From an uncultured Alphaproteobacteria bacterium (GTDB lineage Bacteria > Pseudomonadota > Alphaproteobacteria > HIMB59 > GCA-002718135): DNA of 64,000 nucleotides. Position 1 is the stretch's first letter, and each line of letters opens with the position of its first letter. Where the stretch lies: the NCBI GenBank assembly GCA_902541215.1, contig CACBPV010000003.1:1-64000 (forward strand), in the 5' to 3' direction. The translations under genes and the position numbers were made by a program. The notes beneath the pieces were generated by a model, which saw nothing but the letters and a program-made list of their open reading frames with translations, searched no databases and was not told the DNA's origin. Shown here piece after piece: positions 34,785 through 44,542 of this stretch.

Positions 34785-35975
34785 CTATTCGATAATTTCA
34801 GCAACAACTCCAGCGCCAACTGTTCTTCCACCTTCTCTAATTGCAAATTTTAGACCTTTATCCATTGCAATTGGGGACAAAAGAGTAACTTCCATAGCAA
34901 TATTATCACCGGGCATTACCATTTCGGTTCCTTCTGGTAATTTAATTGTTCCAGTTACGTCAGTTGTTCTAAAGTAGAATTGAGGTCTGTAGTTTGAAAA
35001 GAATGGGGTATGTCTTCCACCTTCTTCTTTTTTTAATACATATGCTTCAGCTTTAAATTTTGTATGAGGTTTTATGGAGCCAGGTTTTGCTAATACTTGA
35101 CCACGTTCAACTTCTTCTCTTTTTGTTCCACGAAGAAGAACACCAACGTTGTCTCCTGCTTCACCAGAGTCTAGAAGTTTTCTAAACATTTCAACTCCCG
35201 TACAAGTAGTTTTTTGAGGCTCTCTTATTCCTAAAATTTCAATTTCCTCACCAACTTTAACTTGACCTTGTTCAATTCTCCCAGTTACAACTGTACCTCT
35301 ACCAGAAATTGAAAATACATCTTCAACTGGCATTAAGAAAGGTTGATCTACAGGTCGGCTAGGTTGTGGTATATGTTCATCAACTGCTTTCATTAATTCC
35401 ATAATTGAATTTTTTCCAATTTCGTCGTCTCTTCCTTCAAGAGCTGCTAAAGCTGAACCCTTAATGATTGGGATAGTATCACCTGGGAATTCATATGAAG
35501 TTAGAAGTTCTCTAATTTCCATCTCTACTAGATCAATTAATTCTTTATCATCTACTTGATCAACTTTGTTCATATATACAACCAGAGCAGGTACACCTAC
35601 CTGTCTAGCTAAAAGTATGTGTTCTCTTGTTTGAGGCATTGGTCCATCAGCTGCATTAACAACTAAGATACCACCATCCATTTGAGCTGCACCAGTGATC
35701 ATGTTTTTAACATAATCTGCGTGTCCAGGACAATCAACGTGAGCATAGTGTCTTGCTTCTGTTTCATATTCAACGTGTGCAGTAGATATTGTAATGCCAC
35801 GTTCTCTTTCTTCAGGTGCTTTGTCAATGTTCGCGTAATCTGTAAATTCTGCTCCACCTGTCTCTGCTAAAATTTTTGTTATAGCAGCAGTTAATGTTGT
35901 TTTACCATGGTCAACGTGACCAACAGTACCTATGTTACAATGCGGTTTGTTTCTTTCGAATTTTGCTTTAGCCAT
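34785..35975 (-). CDS. tuf: Elongation factor Tu
   Basis: [33 protein letters not shown]; full-length 396 aa. Confidence 0.99.
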   Translation of the reverse strand: MAKAKFERNKPHCNIGTVGHVDHGKTTLTAAITKILAETGGAEFTDYANIDKAPEERERGITISTAHVEYETEARHYAHVDCPGHADYVKNMITGAAQMDGGILVVNAADGPMPQTREHILLARQVGVPALVVYMNKVDQVDDKELIDLVEMEIRELLTSYEFPGDTIPIIKGSALAALEGRDDEIGKNSIMELMKAVDEHIPQPSRPVDQPFLMPVEDVFSISGRGTVVTGRIEQGQVKVGEEIEILGIREPQKTTCTGVEMFRKLLDSGEAGDNVGVLLRGTKREEVERGQVLAKPGSIKPHTKFKAEAYVLKKEEGGRHTPFFSNYRPQFYFRTTDVTGTIKLPEGTEMVMPGDNIAMEVTLLSPIAMDKGLKFAIREGGRTVGAGVVAEIIE

Positions 35976-36001
35976 TTTTTTACCCCAATAATATTTTGTT
36001 A

Positions 36002-36075
36002 TGGAGCGGGTGAAGGGAATCGAACCCTCGTAGCCAGCTTGGAAGGCTGGAGCTTTACCACTAAGCTACACCCGC
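36002..36075 (-). tRNA. tRNA-Gly(TCC)
   Basis: Reverse complement GCGGGTGTAGCTTAGTGGTAAAGCTCCAGCCTTCCAAGCTGG...GAGGGTTCGATTCCCTTCACCCGCTCCA. Confidence 0.97.
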
Positions 36076-36133
36076 AACTAAACTGACTGCTTCACACACT
36101 CACTTTAATGCTTTCATCCCATTACCTCCATAA

Positions 36134-36219
36134 TGGTGGAGGGGGTAGGATTCGAACCTACGTACGCTCACGCGGGCGGATTTACAGTCCGCTGCCTTTA
36201 ACCACTCGACCACCCCTCC
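36134..36219 (-). tRNA. tRNA-Tyr(GTA)
   Basis: Reverse complement GGAGGGGTGGTCGAGTGGTTAAAGGCAGCGGACTGTAAATCCGC...GTAGGTTCGAATCCTACCCCCTCCACCA; long variable arm. Confidence 0.97.
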
Positions 36220-36233
36220 TTTGAAGAAATTGG

Positions 36234-36263
36234 CCAATACTAATAAATTAGTATATATGTCAA
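36234..36263 (-). promoter_or_regulatory. Candidate promoter of the tRNA-Tyr/tRNA-Gly/tuf/tRNA-Trp/secE transcript
   Basis: Perfect TTGACA (36258-36263) - 18 nt - TATTGG (36234-36239), ending 15 nt before the tRNA-Tyr 5' end; weak -10. Confidence 0.5.
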
Positions 36264-36388
36264 TCTAAAACAGCAGCTTCACCTTTGCAAAATACGTATA
36301 CTCGTAAAAGCAACGGCCTTTTAGACAAAAAATGCCTTTTTGTACATATCTAGATTGTATTAATTAGACAAATCTGTGATATTAAACC

Positions 36389-37150
36389 ATGAGTAAGTTT
36401 AGAAATAATAAATCTAATAAAAACCAAGGAATTCATACAATTTTTGGTCAACATTCTGTTAAGGCAGCCCTTCAAAATGATAAAAGAGAGAATATTGAGC
36501 TTATAATTAGTAAAAATCAGACAAATTTTGCCAAAAAATATGAATCTAATATACAAAAAATTACTATTCTTCCTCAAAATGAATTCACAAGAAGATTTGG
36601 AAATGAAAACACAACGCAGGGAGTAGTTCTAAAAACAAAAGAACTTACTTGGCTAGGTTTAGAAGAATTTGTAAAAGTTGAAAGTCAAAAATCAAAATCA
36701 GTAATATTAATTTTAGATCAAGTAACTGACCCTCAAAATATTGGCTCAATAATGAGATCATGTGCATTATTTGACTGTGCAGGAATTATAGTTGGTAAAG
36801 ATAATTCACCAGAACTGACTTCATCACTTTATAAATCAGCTTCCGGTGCTGCTGAAATTGTAAATTATATTAGAGTGACAAATATTAGAAGAGCTATTTC
36901 TTTTCTTAAAAAAAATAATTATTGGATTTATGGCTTTGACAGTTCAAAAAATAAAAATTCAAAATTAAATTTTTCACAAAAATCAGTATTAGTTTTTGGC
37001 TCTGAAGGTAAAGGTATTAGAGAATTAGTAAAAAAGGAATGTGATGAAATAATTCAGATAAACATGAAAAAAAATTTAAAATTTGAAATTGATAGTTTGA
37101 ATGTTTCTAATGCAACATCGATAGCTTTATATCAATTTTACTCAACGTAA
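36389..37150 (+). CDS. rlmB: 23S rRNA (guanosine-2'-O)-methyltransferase, RlmB/TrmH (SpoU) family
   Basis: GIHTIFGQHSVKAAL; LILDQVTDPQNIGSIMRSCALFD; VFGSEGKGIRELVKKECDEIIQINM; NVSNATSIALYQF. Confidence 0.94.
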   Translation: MSKFRNNKSNKNQGIHTIFGQHSVKAALQNDKRENIELIISKNQTNFAKKYESNIQKITILPQNEFTRRFGNENTTQGVVLKTKELTWLGLEEFVKVESQKSKSVILILDQVTDPQNIGSIMRSCALFDCAGIIVGKDNSPELTSSLYKSASGAAEIVNYIRVTNIRRAISFLKKNNYWIYGFDSSKNKNSKLNFSQKSVLVFGSEGKGIRELVKKECDEIIQINMKKNLKFEIDSLNVSNATSIALYQFYST

Positions 37151-37162
37151 ATATAATTAAGG

Positions 37163-37238
<76 letters not shown>

Positions 37239-37288
37239 ATCAATTTTGCATTTATATTAAATTATAAATTCGACAAGATTTTTATAAA

Positions 37289-37411
37289 TTAAATTCCAGG
37301 AATATAAGGAACTCCATCACCTTTTACTCTTTCGTTTAATTCACTTAACGTAGAGCATGCTGTGATTGGACTAAATACAAGAAATAAAATTATTAATGTT
37401 TTTTTAATCAT
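37289..37411 (-). CDS. Putative 40-aa lipoprotein downstream of fdsA (not in ORF track)
   Basis: MIKKTLIILFLVFSPITACSTLSELNERVKGDGVPYIPGI*: KK n-region, hydrophobic h-region, lipobox-like I-T-A-C; 7 nt after the fdsA stop. Confidence 0.55.
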   Translation of the reverse strand: MIKKTLIILFLVFSPITACSTLSELNERVKGDGVPYIPGI

Positions 37412-37418
37412 AAATTAT

Positions 37419-40172
37419 TTATAACTTCTCAATTTTTGCAGCACAATATTTAAATTCAGGAATTTTTCCATATGGATCTAAAGCTGGATTAGTTAAAAGA
37501 TTAGCGGCTGACTCATTATAACAAAATGGAATAAATATGACTCCATCAGGAATCGCCCTGTCTTGCCTTACTCTGATATCTATTGAACCTCTTCTAGTTG
37601 TGACTTTTATTTTATCACCAGCTTTCATATTATTTTTAATTATATCTTTAGGTGATATTGAAACCGAAGGTTCTGGTTCAATAGCATCTAAATTTGATGC
37701 CTTTCTAGTCATAGCTCCAGTATGCCAATGCTCTAATTGCCTTCCTGTGGTTAGTATCATCGCAAATTCTTTATCAGGTACTTCATCAGGTGCAGTAACA
37801 CTAGCTGGAACAAATTTACCTTTACCATTTTCGTTTGGAAATTTATCACAAAAAACAATTTCATCTCCTGGTGTAGTTGGAGATTTACTTGGATAAGTTA
37901 CAGAGTTTTCATTTTCTAATCTTTCCCAAGAAATATTTTTTAATGAAGGCATTGTTAGTGACATTTCTTCATAAATTTCTTTTGGATGTTTATATTTCCA
38001 ATTTAAGCCCATTCTTTTTCCAAGTTCGTTTGTTATCCACCAATCTTCTTTCGCTTGACCTGGGGAGTCTAAAGCTTTTCTTCCCATCTGTACTTGTCTA
38101 TTAGTATTAGTAACTGTTCCATTTTTTTCAGGCCATGCTGAAGCGGGGAAAATAACATCAGCATATGTTGCAGTTTCAGTTAAAAAAATATCTTGAACAA
38201 CTAAATGCTCTAACATTTGCAGAGCTTCTCTTGCATGATTTAGATCAGGGTCTGACATAGCTGGATTTTCACCAAGTATATACATCCCTTTAATTGTATT
38301 CTCGTGAATAGCATCCATAATTTCAACAACAGTTAGACCTTTTTTATCATCTAAAGGAGTGTTCCAAAGTTTTTCAAAAAATACTTTATTATTATCTTTA
38401 TCAACTAATTGGTAATCAGGATACATCATTGGTATAAGACCAGCATCCGACGCTCCTTGAACATTATTTTGTCCTCTTAAAGGATGTAAACCAGATCCTC
38501 TTTTTCCAACATTCCCTGTCATCAAAGCTAGAGAAATTAAACATCTAGCATTGTCTGTACCATGTGTGTGTTGAGAAACCCCCATCCCCCAAAAAATTAT
38601 TCCTTTATTTGTATTGGCATATAAGCGTGCTACTTCTCTTATAAGTTCTGGATCGATACCTGTTTCGTTTTCCATTATATCAGGTGAATAATTCATTAAA
38701 TGTTTTCTTAATTTTTCAAATCCTTCGGTTTGTTTTTTAATATATTCGGAATTAAATAAATTTTCTTCGACAATAACATTCATTATTGAGTTTAAGAGAT
38801 CAACATCAGATCCTGGTTTAAATTGTAACATATGAGTTGCATGTTTTTTTAAGGAATGACCTCTAGGATCCATTACAATTAATTTGGAACCCTTTTTAGC
38901 AGCATTCTTAAAAAAAGTTGCTGCAACAGGATGGTTTTCAGTAGGATTTGCTCCAATGACTATTATCACATCTGAATGTTCAACTTCATAAAATGGAGCA
39001 GTAACAGCTCCTGAACCAATTGTTTCCAATAAAGCAGCTACAGAAGACGCATGACAAAGTCTTGTACAATGATCAACATTATTTGTATTAAAACCAGTTC
39101 TGATTAATTTTTGAAATAAATAAGCTTCTTCATTTGAACATTTAGCTGATCCAAAACCTGCAAGATTACTCTTACCATTTCTTTGTTTATTAAGTTTTAA
39201 AAATCCTTGTGCAGCATAATCTAGAGCTTCATCCCAAGATGCTTCTCTAAAATATTCATGAATGTTCGCAAAATTAATACTTGGGTGTAAGTCTTTTGCT
39301 TTACCTTTAATTCTAATCAATGGCTTTGTAAGTCTTTCTGGATTATTTACATAATCAAAACCAAACCTTCCTTTTACACATAATCTATTCTTGTTTGCGG
39401 GACCATCAACACCATTAACGTATTTAATTTTGTTATCTTTTACATTGTATTCTATCTGACAACCAACACCACAATAAGGACAAACACTATCAATTTTTTT
39501 ATCTACCTTACTATGACCAACACCATCCTTATCTACGATAGATGCCGGCATTAATGCTCCAGTTGGACAAGCTTGTACACATTCACCACATGCCACACAT
39601 GTACTGTCACCCATTGGATCATCAAAATCGAATACAATTTTAGAATTTTCTCCTCGATATGCCATTCCGATGACGTCATTTACCTGGACTTCTCTACATG
39701 CTCTTACACAAAGATTACATTGGATGCACGCATCTAGATTTACAGCCATGCTTGGATGAGAAACATCTGCCTGACATGAAGTTTTTTTTGGAAATCTACT
39801 TTCTTTTACTTCAACTTTGTCTATCCATTTCCAAAAGTCAGAGTTATTATCATGAGCAATTTCTTTTTTTGGCTGGTCTGCTAGAAGTAATTCAAAAACT
39901 AACTCTCTTGATTTTTTAGCCTTTTCTGAAGAAGTTTTTACTTTCATACTATCAGTTGGCTTTCTAATACAAGATGCTGCCAACACACGTTCTCCTTCAA
40001 TTTCAACCATACATGCTCTACAATTTCCATCTGCTCTATAGCCAGGTTTATCGGAATAACATAAATGTGGGATTTCTGTTCCAAGTCTATTTGCAACTTG
40101 CCAAATAGTTTCATCAGCATTTGCTTCAACTAACTTTTCGTTTAAATAAAATTTTGTTTTCTCTTTAGTCAT
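37419..40172 (-). CDS. fdsA: NAD-dependent formate dehydrogenase alpha subunit (Mo/W-bisMGD)
   Basis: 2Fe-2S N-terminus HLCYSDKPGYRADGNCRACMVEI; CIQCNLCVRACRE and CVACGECVQACPTGAL; CPYCGVGCQIEYNV; DHCTRLCHASSVAALLETIGSGAVT. Confidence 0.95.
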   Translation of the reverse strand: MTKEKTKFYLNEKLVEANADETIWQVANRLGTEIPHLCYSDKPGYRADGNCRACMVEIEGERVLAASCIRKPTDSMKVKTSSEKAKKSRELVFELLLADQPKKEIAHDNNSDFWKWIDKVEVKESRFPKKTSCQADVSHPSMAVNLDACIQCNLCVRACREVQVNDVIGMAYRGENSKIVFDFDDPMGDSTCVACGECVQACPTGALMPASIVDKDGVGHSKVDKKIDSVCPYCGVGCQIEYNVKDNKIKYVNGVDGPANKNRLCVKGRFGFDYVNNPERLTKPLIRIKGKAKDLHPSINFANIHEYFREASWDEALDYAAQGFLKLNKQRNGKSNLAGFGSAKCSNEEAYLFQKLIRTGFNTNNVDHCTRLCHASSVAALLETIGSGAVTAPFYEVEHSDVIIVIGANPTENHPVAATFFKNAAKKGSKLIVMDPRGHSLKKHATHMLQFKPGSDVDLLNSIMNVIVEENLFNSEYIKKQTEGFEKLRKHLMNYSPDIMENETGIDPELIREVARLYANTNKGIIFWGMGVSQHTHGTDNARCLISLALMTGNVGKRGSGLHPLRGQNNVQGASDAGLIPMMYPDYQLVDKDNNKVFFEKLWNTPLDDKKGLTVVEIMDAIHENTIKGMYILGENPAMSDPDLNHAREALQMLEHLVVQDIFLTETATYADVIFPASAWPEKNGTVTNTNRQVQMGRKALDSPGQAKEDWWITNELGKRMGLNWKYKHPKEIYEEMSLTMPSLKNISWERLENENSVTYPSKSPTTPGDEIVFCDKFPNENGKGKFVPASVTAPDEVPDKEFAMILTTGRQLEHWHTGAMTRKASNLDAIEPEPSVSISPKDIIKNNMKAGDKIKVTTRRGSIDIRVRQDRAIPDGVIFIPFCYNESAANLLTNPALDPYGKIPEFKYCAAKIEKL

Positions 40173-41868
40173 AAGTTATTTCATTGCTAAAATATTTTAA
40201 AACAGAATTTAATGGGTTTGTTGCAGCCTGTCCTAAACCACATATCGATGCTTGAGCCATAACTTCACTTAAATCTTTTAATTTTTCCTTGTTCCAATTT
40301 TTTTCTTGCATTAATTTTACAGTTTTCTCCGTACCGGAACGGCAAGGTGTACATTGACCACAACTTTCCTCTTCGAAAAATTTTAGTAAATTAAGTGCAA
40401 CATCTTTCATATTATCATGATCCGACAATACAACAACTGCCGCTGAACCTAAAAAACATCCAGCATCCATTAATTCTTTTGATCCATAATCAAGTGGAAT
40501 ATTATTCATAGTAGCGGGTAGGATACCGCCTGATGCACCTCCTGGAAGATATCCTTTAAAAGTATGTCCATCTGCCATACCATCACAATACTTATCAATT
40601 AATTGTTGAATTGTTATACCGGCTGGGGCAACTTTTACTCCTGGGTTCTTTACTCTTCCAGATACTGAAAAACTATGAAAACCCTTATTCCCATTGGACC
40701 CTTTTTCAGCAAACCATTTTGCTCCTTTTTCAATTATATCTCTTACCCAAAAAAGAGTTTCTAAATTATTTGTTAAAGTAGGACATCCAAATAAACCAAT
40801 TTCAGCCACATAAGGCGGTCTATGCCTTGGCAATCCTCTCTTGCCTTCAATACTTTCTATCATTGCTGACTCTTCTCCACAAATATAGGCTCCTGCCCCT
40901 CTTCTCACTATGAAAAAGTCTTTTGGAATTATTTCTTCATTTTCCATTTTATTTATTTCATCAAGTAAAATTTTTATAACTGTTGGATATTCATCTCTCA
41001 TATAAATATAAACTTTTTGAGCATTTATAAAATAGGATGCAATTAAAGCTCCTTCTAAAAATCTATGTGGATCACTTTCTAAATATGACCTATCTTTAAA
41101 TGTTCCTGGCTCACCTTCATCTCCATTAACAGCAACATATTTTTTACCATTGTAATTTGAAACAATTTCCCATTTTTTTCCTGTAGGAAATCCAGCGCCA
41201 CCCTTACCTTTCAATCCGCTTTCATTTAAAGAATCCAAAACTTGTTTTTTTGAGATAACACCATTTTTTATTTTGTTCGCAATTTCATAACCGCCTTTTT
41301 TTTTATAAGAAGATAAATTTATATAATCTGGAATGAAGGGATCAAAATTTTTTTCATCAATTGTTTTTTTAACTTTATCAAAATTAGCCACATCAACATA
41401 ATTTTTTCCTACGCAAACAGTAGGAGCAACATTGCATCTTCCCATGCATGGCCCAGGTACGACTTTTATATTTTTATTTTCTAATTTTTTTATATCTTGA
41501 AGTAATTTGTGTGCACCAAATAATTCACAAGTTAAACTTTCACAAACCCTTACAACATTCACTGGGTTATAATCTTTACTATCTTTAATTATATTAAAGT
41601 GAGCATAAAAAGTTGCAACTTCATAAATTTCAGAAAGTGGTAAGTTAATAATAGTTGATAAAGCCACTAGATGTTTATCATACAAAACACCAAATTTATC
41701 CTGTAATATATGCAAATATTCTATTAATTCATCTCGCTTAAATATTAACCCTGAAAACAATTTAGAAACTTCATCTAAATATTTATCTTCGACTTGTCTT
41801 CCTTTTGGAGTCCAACGTCTTTTCTTCTTTTTTAAAGAAGTTTCTGTTTGAGAAACAAATTTATCCAT
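40165..41868 (-). CDS. fdsB: Formate dehydrogenase beta subunit with fused FdsG (NuoE-like) and FdsB (NuoF-like) domains
   Basis: N-terminal thioredoxin-like 2Fe-2S CESLTCELFG...GPCMGRCNVAPTVCVG; then SGLKGKGGAGFPTGKKW, GDEGEPGTFKDR, GAGAYICGEESAMIESIEGKRGLPRHRPP, EESCGQCTPCRSGTEK. Confidence 0.95.
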   Translation of the reverse strand: MDKFVSQTETSLKKKKRRWTPKGRQVEDKYLDEVSKLFSGLIFKRDELIEYLHILQDKFGVLYDKHLVALSTIINLPLSEIYEVATFYAHFNIIKDSKDYNPVNVVRVCESLTCELFGAHKLLQDIKKLENKNIKVVPGPCMGRCNVAPTVCVGKNYVDVANFDKVKKTIDEKNFDPFIPDYINLSSYKKKGGYEIANKIKNGVISKKQVLDSLNESGLKGKGGAGFPTGKKWEIVSNYNGKKYVAVNGDEGEPGTFKDRSYLESDPHRFLEGALIASYFINAQKVYIYMRDEYPTVIKILLDEINKMENEEIIPKDFFIVRRGAGAYICGEESAMIESIEGKRGLPRHRPPYVAEIGLFGCPTLTNNLETLFWVRDIIEKGAKWFAEKGSNGNKGFHSFSVSGRVKNPGVKVAPAGITIQQLIDKYCDGMADGHTFKGYLPGGASGGILPATMNNIPLDYGSKELMDAGCFLGSAAVVVLSDHDNMKDVALNLLKFFEEESCGQCTPCRSGTEKTVKLMQEKNWNKEKLKDLSEVMAQASICGLGQAATNPLNSVLKYFSNEITYD

Positions 41869-41908
41869 TCCAATTAATATTATACTATATATTAAGTATC
41901 AGAAAACT

Positions 41909-42160
41909 ATGAAAGATTCAGTTGAAAATGAAGAATTAGTTCTTGATACTAGTGGTACAGAATGTCCTATACCAGTGCTTAAGGCTAGAAAACTTGCATC
42001 AGAATTAAACAAAGATACAATTATTAAAATTATTGCAACTGATCCTTTGGCTGAAGCAGACTTTGAACATTATTGTGATCAGTCTAACTATGAATATTTA
42101 AGTTGTGAAAAAATAAAAGATAAAATTGTAATTCGTTATAGATTTAAAATTAAAAATTAA
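41909..42160 (+). CDS. tusA: TusA family sulfurtransferase
   Basis: LDTSGTECPIPVLKARKLASEL; DPLAEADFEHYCDQSNYEYL. Confidence 0.92.
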   Translation: MKDSVENEELVLDTSGTECPIPVLKARKLASELNKDTIIKIIATDPLAEADFEHYCDQSNYEYLSCEKIKDKIVIRYRFKIKN

Positions 42161-43371
42161 AATAGACTTTCATAATTATAAAAATCAAAAATATCTCCTT
42201 TGTTTACTTGAGAAACATTTTCATCAATTTCAATTATACCATCAGAATAGGATATAGAACTAATCATACCAGAACCTTGTTTAGTAAATTTATTTGCAAT
42301 ATTTTTATTATTTATACTTTCTTTATTTACACGTAACCACTCCATTCTTTTTGTTTTTTTCTTCATAGAAAAATTTGCTGTAATTTTACTTGATGATGGG
42401 AGCTTAAAATTTCCACCAGATAATTTTTCTATTAATGGTCTTACTAGCATTGCATATAGTAATTGAACAGAAACTGGATTACCTGGTAAGCAAATTATGT
42501 AGCAATTATTTATTTTTCCAACTGCAATTGGTCTTCCTGGTTTTATTGCTGCTCTCCAAAAATATACCTTACCTAATTCAGATAAAACTTTAATTACATG
42601 ATCTTCATCACCAACAGACGCACCACCAGCAGTTATTATTACATTAAATTTTTTTGATGTATTAAAGATTTTATTTTTAATAGATTTAAAATTATCTTTA
42701 AGATTTCCACAATATTTTTTTTCTATAAAATTCTTATCAAGTAAATTATATAAACTATAATAATTTGAATTATTAATTTCAGAATTTTTTAAATTTTTAG
42801 TTGGTTTTCGTAATTCATTACCACTTGTAAAGAAACCAATTTTAATTTTTTTAAATACTTTTATTTTACTAATACCAGTAGCGGCAATTAAATTTATATT
42901 TTGTTGATTTAATTTAGACCCCTTTTCCAATATTTTTTGGTTTTTCTTTATATCTTCACCCTTTAATCTATAATTATCTCCAAATTTTGGAATTTTAATT
43001 AAATGAATTTTATTCCCTTTCTTGTATGTATTTTCTTGCATAACTATAGTTGATGAATTTGTAGGCATTTTTGCGCCAGTAAAGATTCTGACGGCTTCAC
43101 CAGGTTTTACTTTAATATTTTTGTTATCTCCGGCAGCTATTCGTCTGTTACAAAAAAAATTTTTTTTTGTTTTTAAATCTGCTTTTAAAATAGCATAACC
43201 GTCTACAGCAGAATTATTAAAAGGAGGTAAATTTATTTTACTTTTTATATTTTCGTAAAGAAATCTATCCTCAGAATTTTCTAAATTAACTTTTTCAGAA
43301 TTAAAAATTACAACCTTTTGTTTTTTAAATAAATTAACAATTTGTTTTTTGGTTAGAGGTGATTTATTCAT
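42157..43371 (-). CDS. moeA: Molybdopterin molybdenumtransferase MoeA
   Basis: LPPFNNSAVDGYAI; GEAVRIFTGAKMP; ITAGGASVGDEDHV; KPGRPIAVG; CLPGNPVSVQL. Confidence 0.95.
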   Translation of the reverse strand: MNKSPLTKKQIVNLFKKQKVVIFNSEKVNLENSEDRFLYENIKSKINLPPFNNSAVDGYAILKADLKTKKNFFCNRRIAAGDNKNIKVKPGEAVRIFTGAKMPTNSSTIVMQENTYKKGNKIHLIKIPKFGDNYRLKGEDIKKNQKILEKGSKLNQQNINLIAATGISKIKVFKKIKIGFFTSGNELRKPTKNLKNSEINNSNYYSLYNLLDKNFIEKKYCGNLKDNFKSIKNKIFNTSKKFNVIITAGGASVGDEDHVIKVLSELGKVYFWRAAIKPGRPIAVGKINNCYIICLPGNPVSVQLLYAMLVRPLIEKLSGGNFKLPSSSKITANFSMKKKTKRMEWLRVNKESINNKNIANKFTKQGSGMISSISYSDGIIEIDENVSQVNKGDIFDFYNYESLF

Positions 43372-43853
43372 TAAAATTCTCTCAAAATAAAATCAACTAT
43401 ATTATCAATTTCGTCATTCTTAAAAATTCTCAAGTCAGTTTTAAGTTTATTATTTGAAATAATAGCTTTTATATTTTTAATTTTTGTAAATAAGTAATTA
43501 TCATTATCATTTTTAATTATTTCAATTTTTGGATGATTTTCATTTTTAAACCCTTCCACTATTACAATATCAATTTCTGAAAGTTGATTAATTAATTCAT
43601 CTAATGTTTTTTCTTTTAAATTATTTAGCTCTGATATTTTGACCCATCGCTTAGATGAACTAACTATTACTTGAGAAGATCCCGCGAATCTATGCTTAAA
43701 GCTATCTGTATTTTCATGATCTATATCAAATTCGTGATGTGCATGTTTAATTGAAGCAACACGAAAATTATTAGAGCTAAGTTTATTTATAATTTTAGTT
43801 GCAATAGTCGTTTTCCCTGAATTCTTCCAGCCAACAATTCCTACTATTTTCAT
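43371..43853 (-). CDS. mobB: Molybdopterin-guanine dinucleotide biosynthesis adapter MobB
   Basis: IVGWKNSGKTTIATKII P-loop; VASIKHAHHEFDIDHENTDSFKHRFAGSSQVIVSSSKRW; IVIVEGFK. Confidence 0.94.
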   Translation of the reverse strand: MKIVGIVGWKNSGKTTIATKIINKLSSNNFRVASIKHAHHEFDIDHENTDSFKHRFAGSSQVIVSSSKRWVKISELNNLKEKTLDELINQLSEIDIVIVEGFKNENHPKIEIIKNDNDNYLFTKIKNIKAIISNNKLKTDLRIFKNDEIDNIVDFILREF

Positions 43854-44542
43854 TTAATAGATCTATTATTTAACAAATATACAAGAGAGTAAATGATTAT
43901 TGTTATTGATATTAAAACTAAACCTAATGCCATAGCGTATTCTAAATTTCCCATTCTAGTTTCTAAAGATATAGCAGTTGTCATTACCCTTGTATAATGA
44001 TCAATATTGCCACCCACAATCATAACTGCACCAACTTCTGAAATAGCTCTGCCAAAAGCAGATAATAATGTTGTTATTAATAAAAAATAACTATGGTTAA
44101 ATAGAAGTTTAACAGAACCCCAAAAGGGAATATTTAAGGATCTTATCTGATCTTTAAATTCAAACCAATTTTTAGAAAATATCTCATGAGATAATGAAGC
44201 AATTATTGGAAAAATTATTATAGTTTGAGCAATAATCATCGCAGAGGGTGTGTATAGAAGCTGTAAGATACCTAAAGGTCCACCTGATGCAAAAATAAAA
44301 TAAACAATTAAACCAACTACAACTGGAGGAATTCCCATCAATGAGTTTATAATTATTAATATAATTTTTTTGAAATAAAAATTATAAATTGCAAAATAAT
44401 ACCCTACTATAAACCCTAATAATGATGCAATAATTAGGGCGGTAAAACTTACAAATAATGATAAAAGTATAATGTCCCATAGTTCACTATCTAAAGTAAT
44501 AATCAATAGTATGGAATTTGTGAAAATTTCTAATATGTTCAT
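43850..44542 (-). CDS. Tungstate/molybdate-type ABC transporter permease (TupB-like)
   Basis: NSLMGIPPVVVGLIVY, ASGGPLGILQLLYTPSAMIIAQTII, LSAFGRAISEVGAVMIVGGNI (EAA loop); 5 TM; adjacent to mobB/moeA. Confidence 0.8.
   Translation of the reverse strand: MNILEIFTNSILLIITLDSELWDIILLSLFVSFTALIIASLLGFIVGYYFAIYNFYFKKIILIIINSLMGIPPVVVGLIVYFIFASGGPLGILQLLYTPSAMIIAQTIIIFPIIASLSHEIFSKNWFEFKDQIRSLNIPFWGSVKLLFNHSYFLLITTLLSAFGRAISEVGAVMIVGGNIDHYTRVMTTAISLETRMGNLEYAMALGLVLISITIIIYSLVYLLNNRSIK

Noticed and set aside
36300-36345. Imperfect direct repeat GCCTTTTAGACA / GCCTTTTTGTACA upstream of rlmB
   Set aside because: Short, two copies, imperfect and T-rich; no regulatory assignment can be supported
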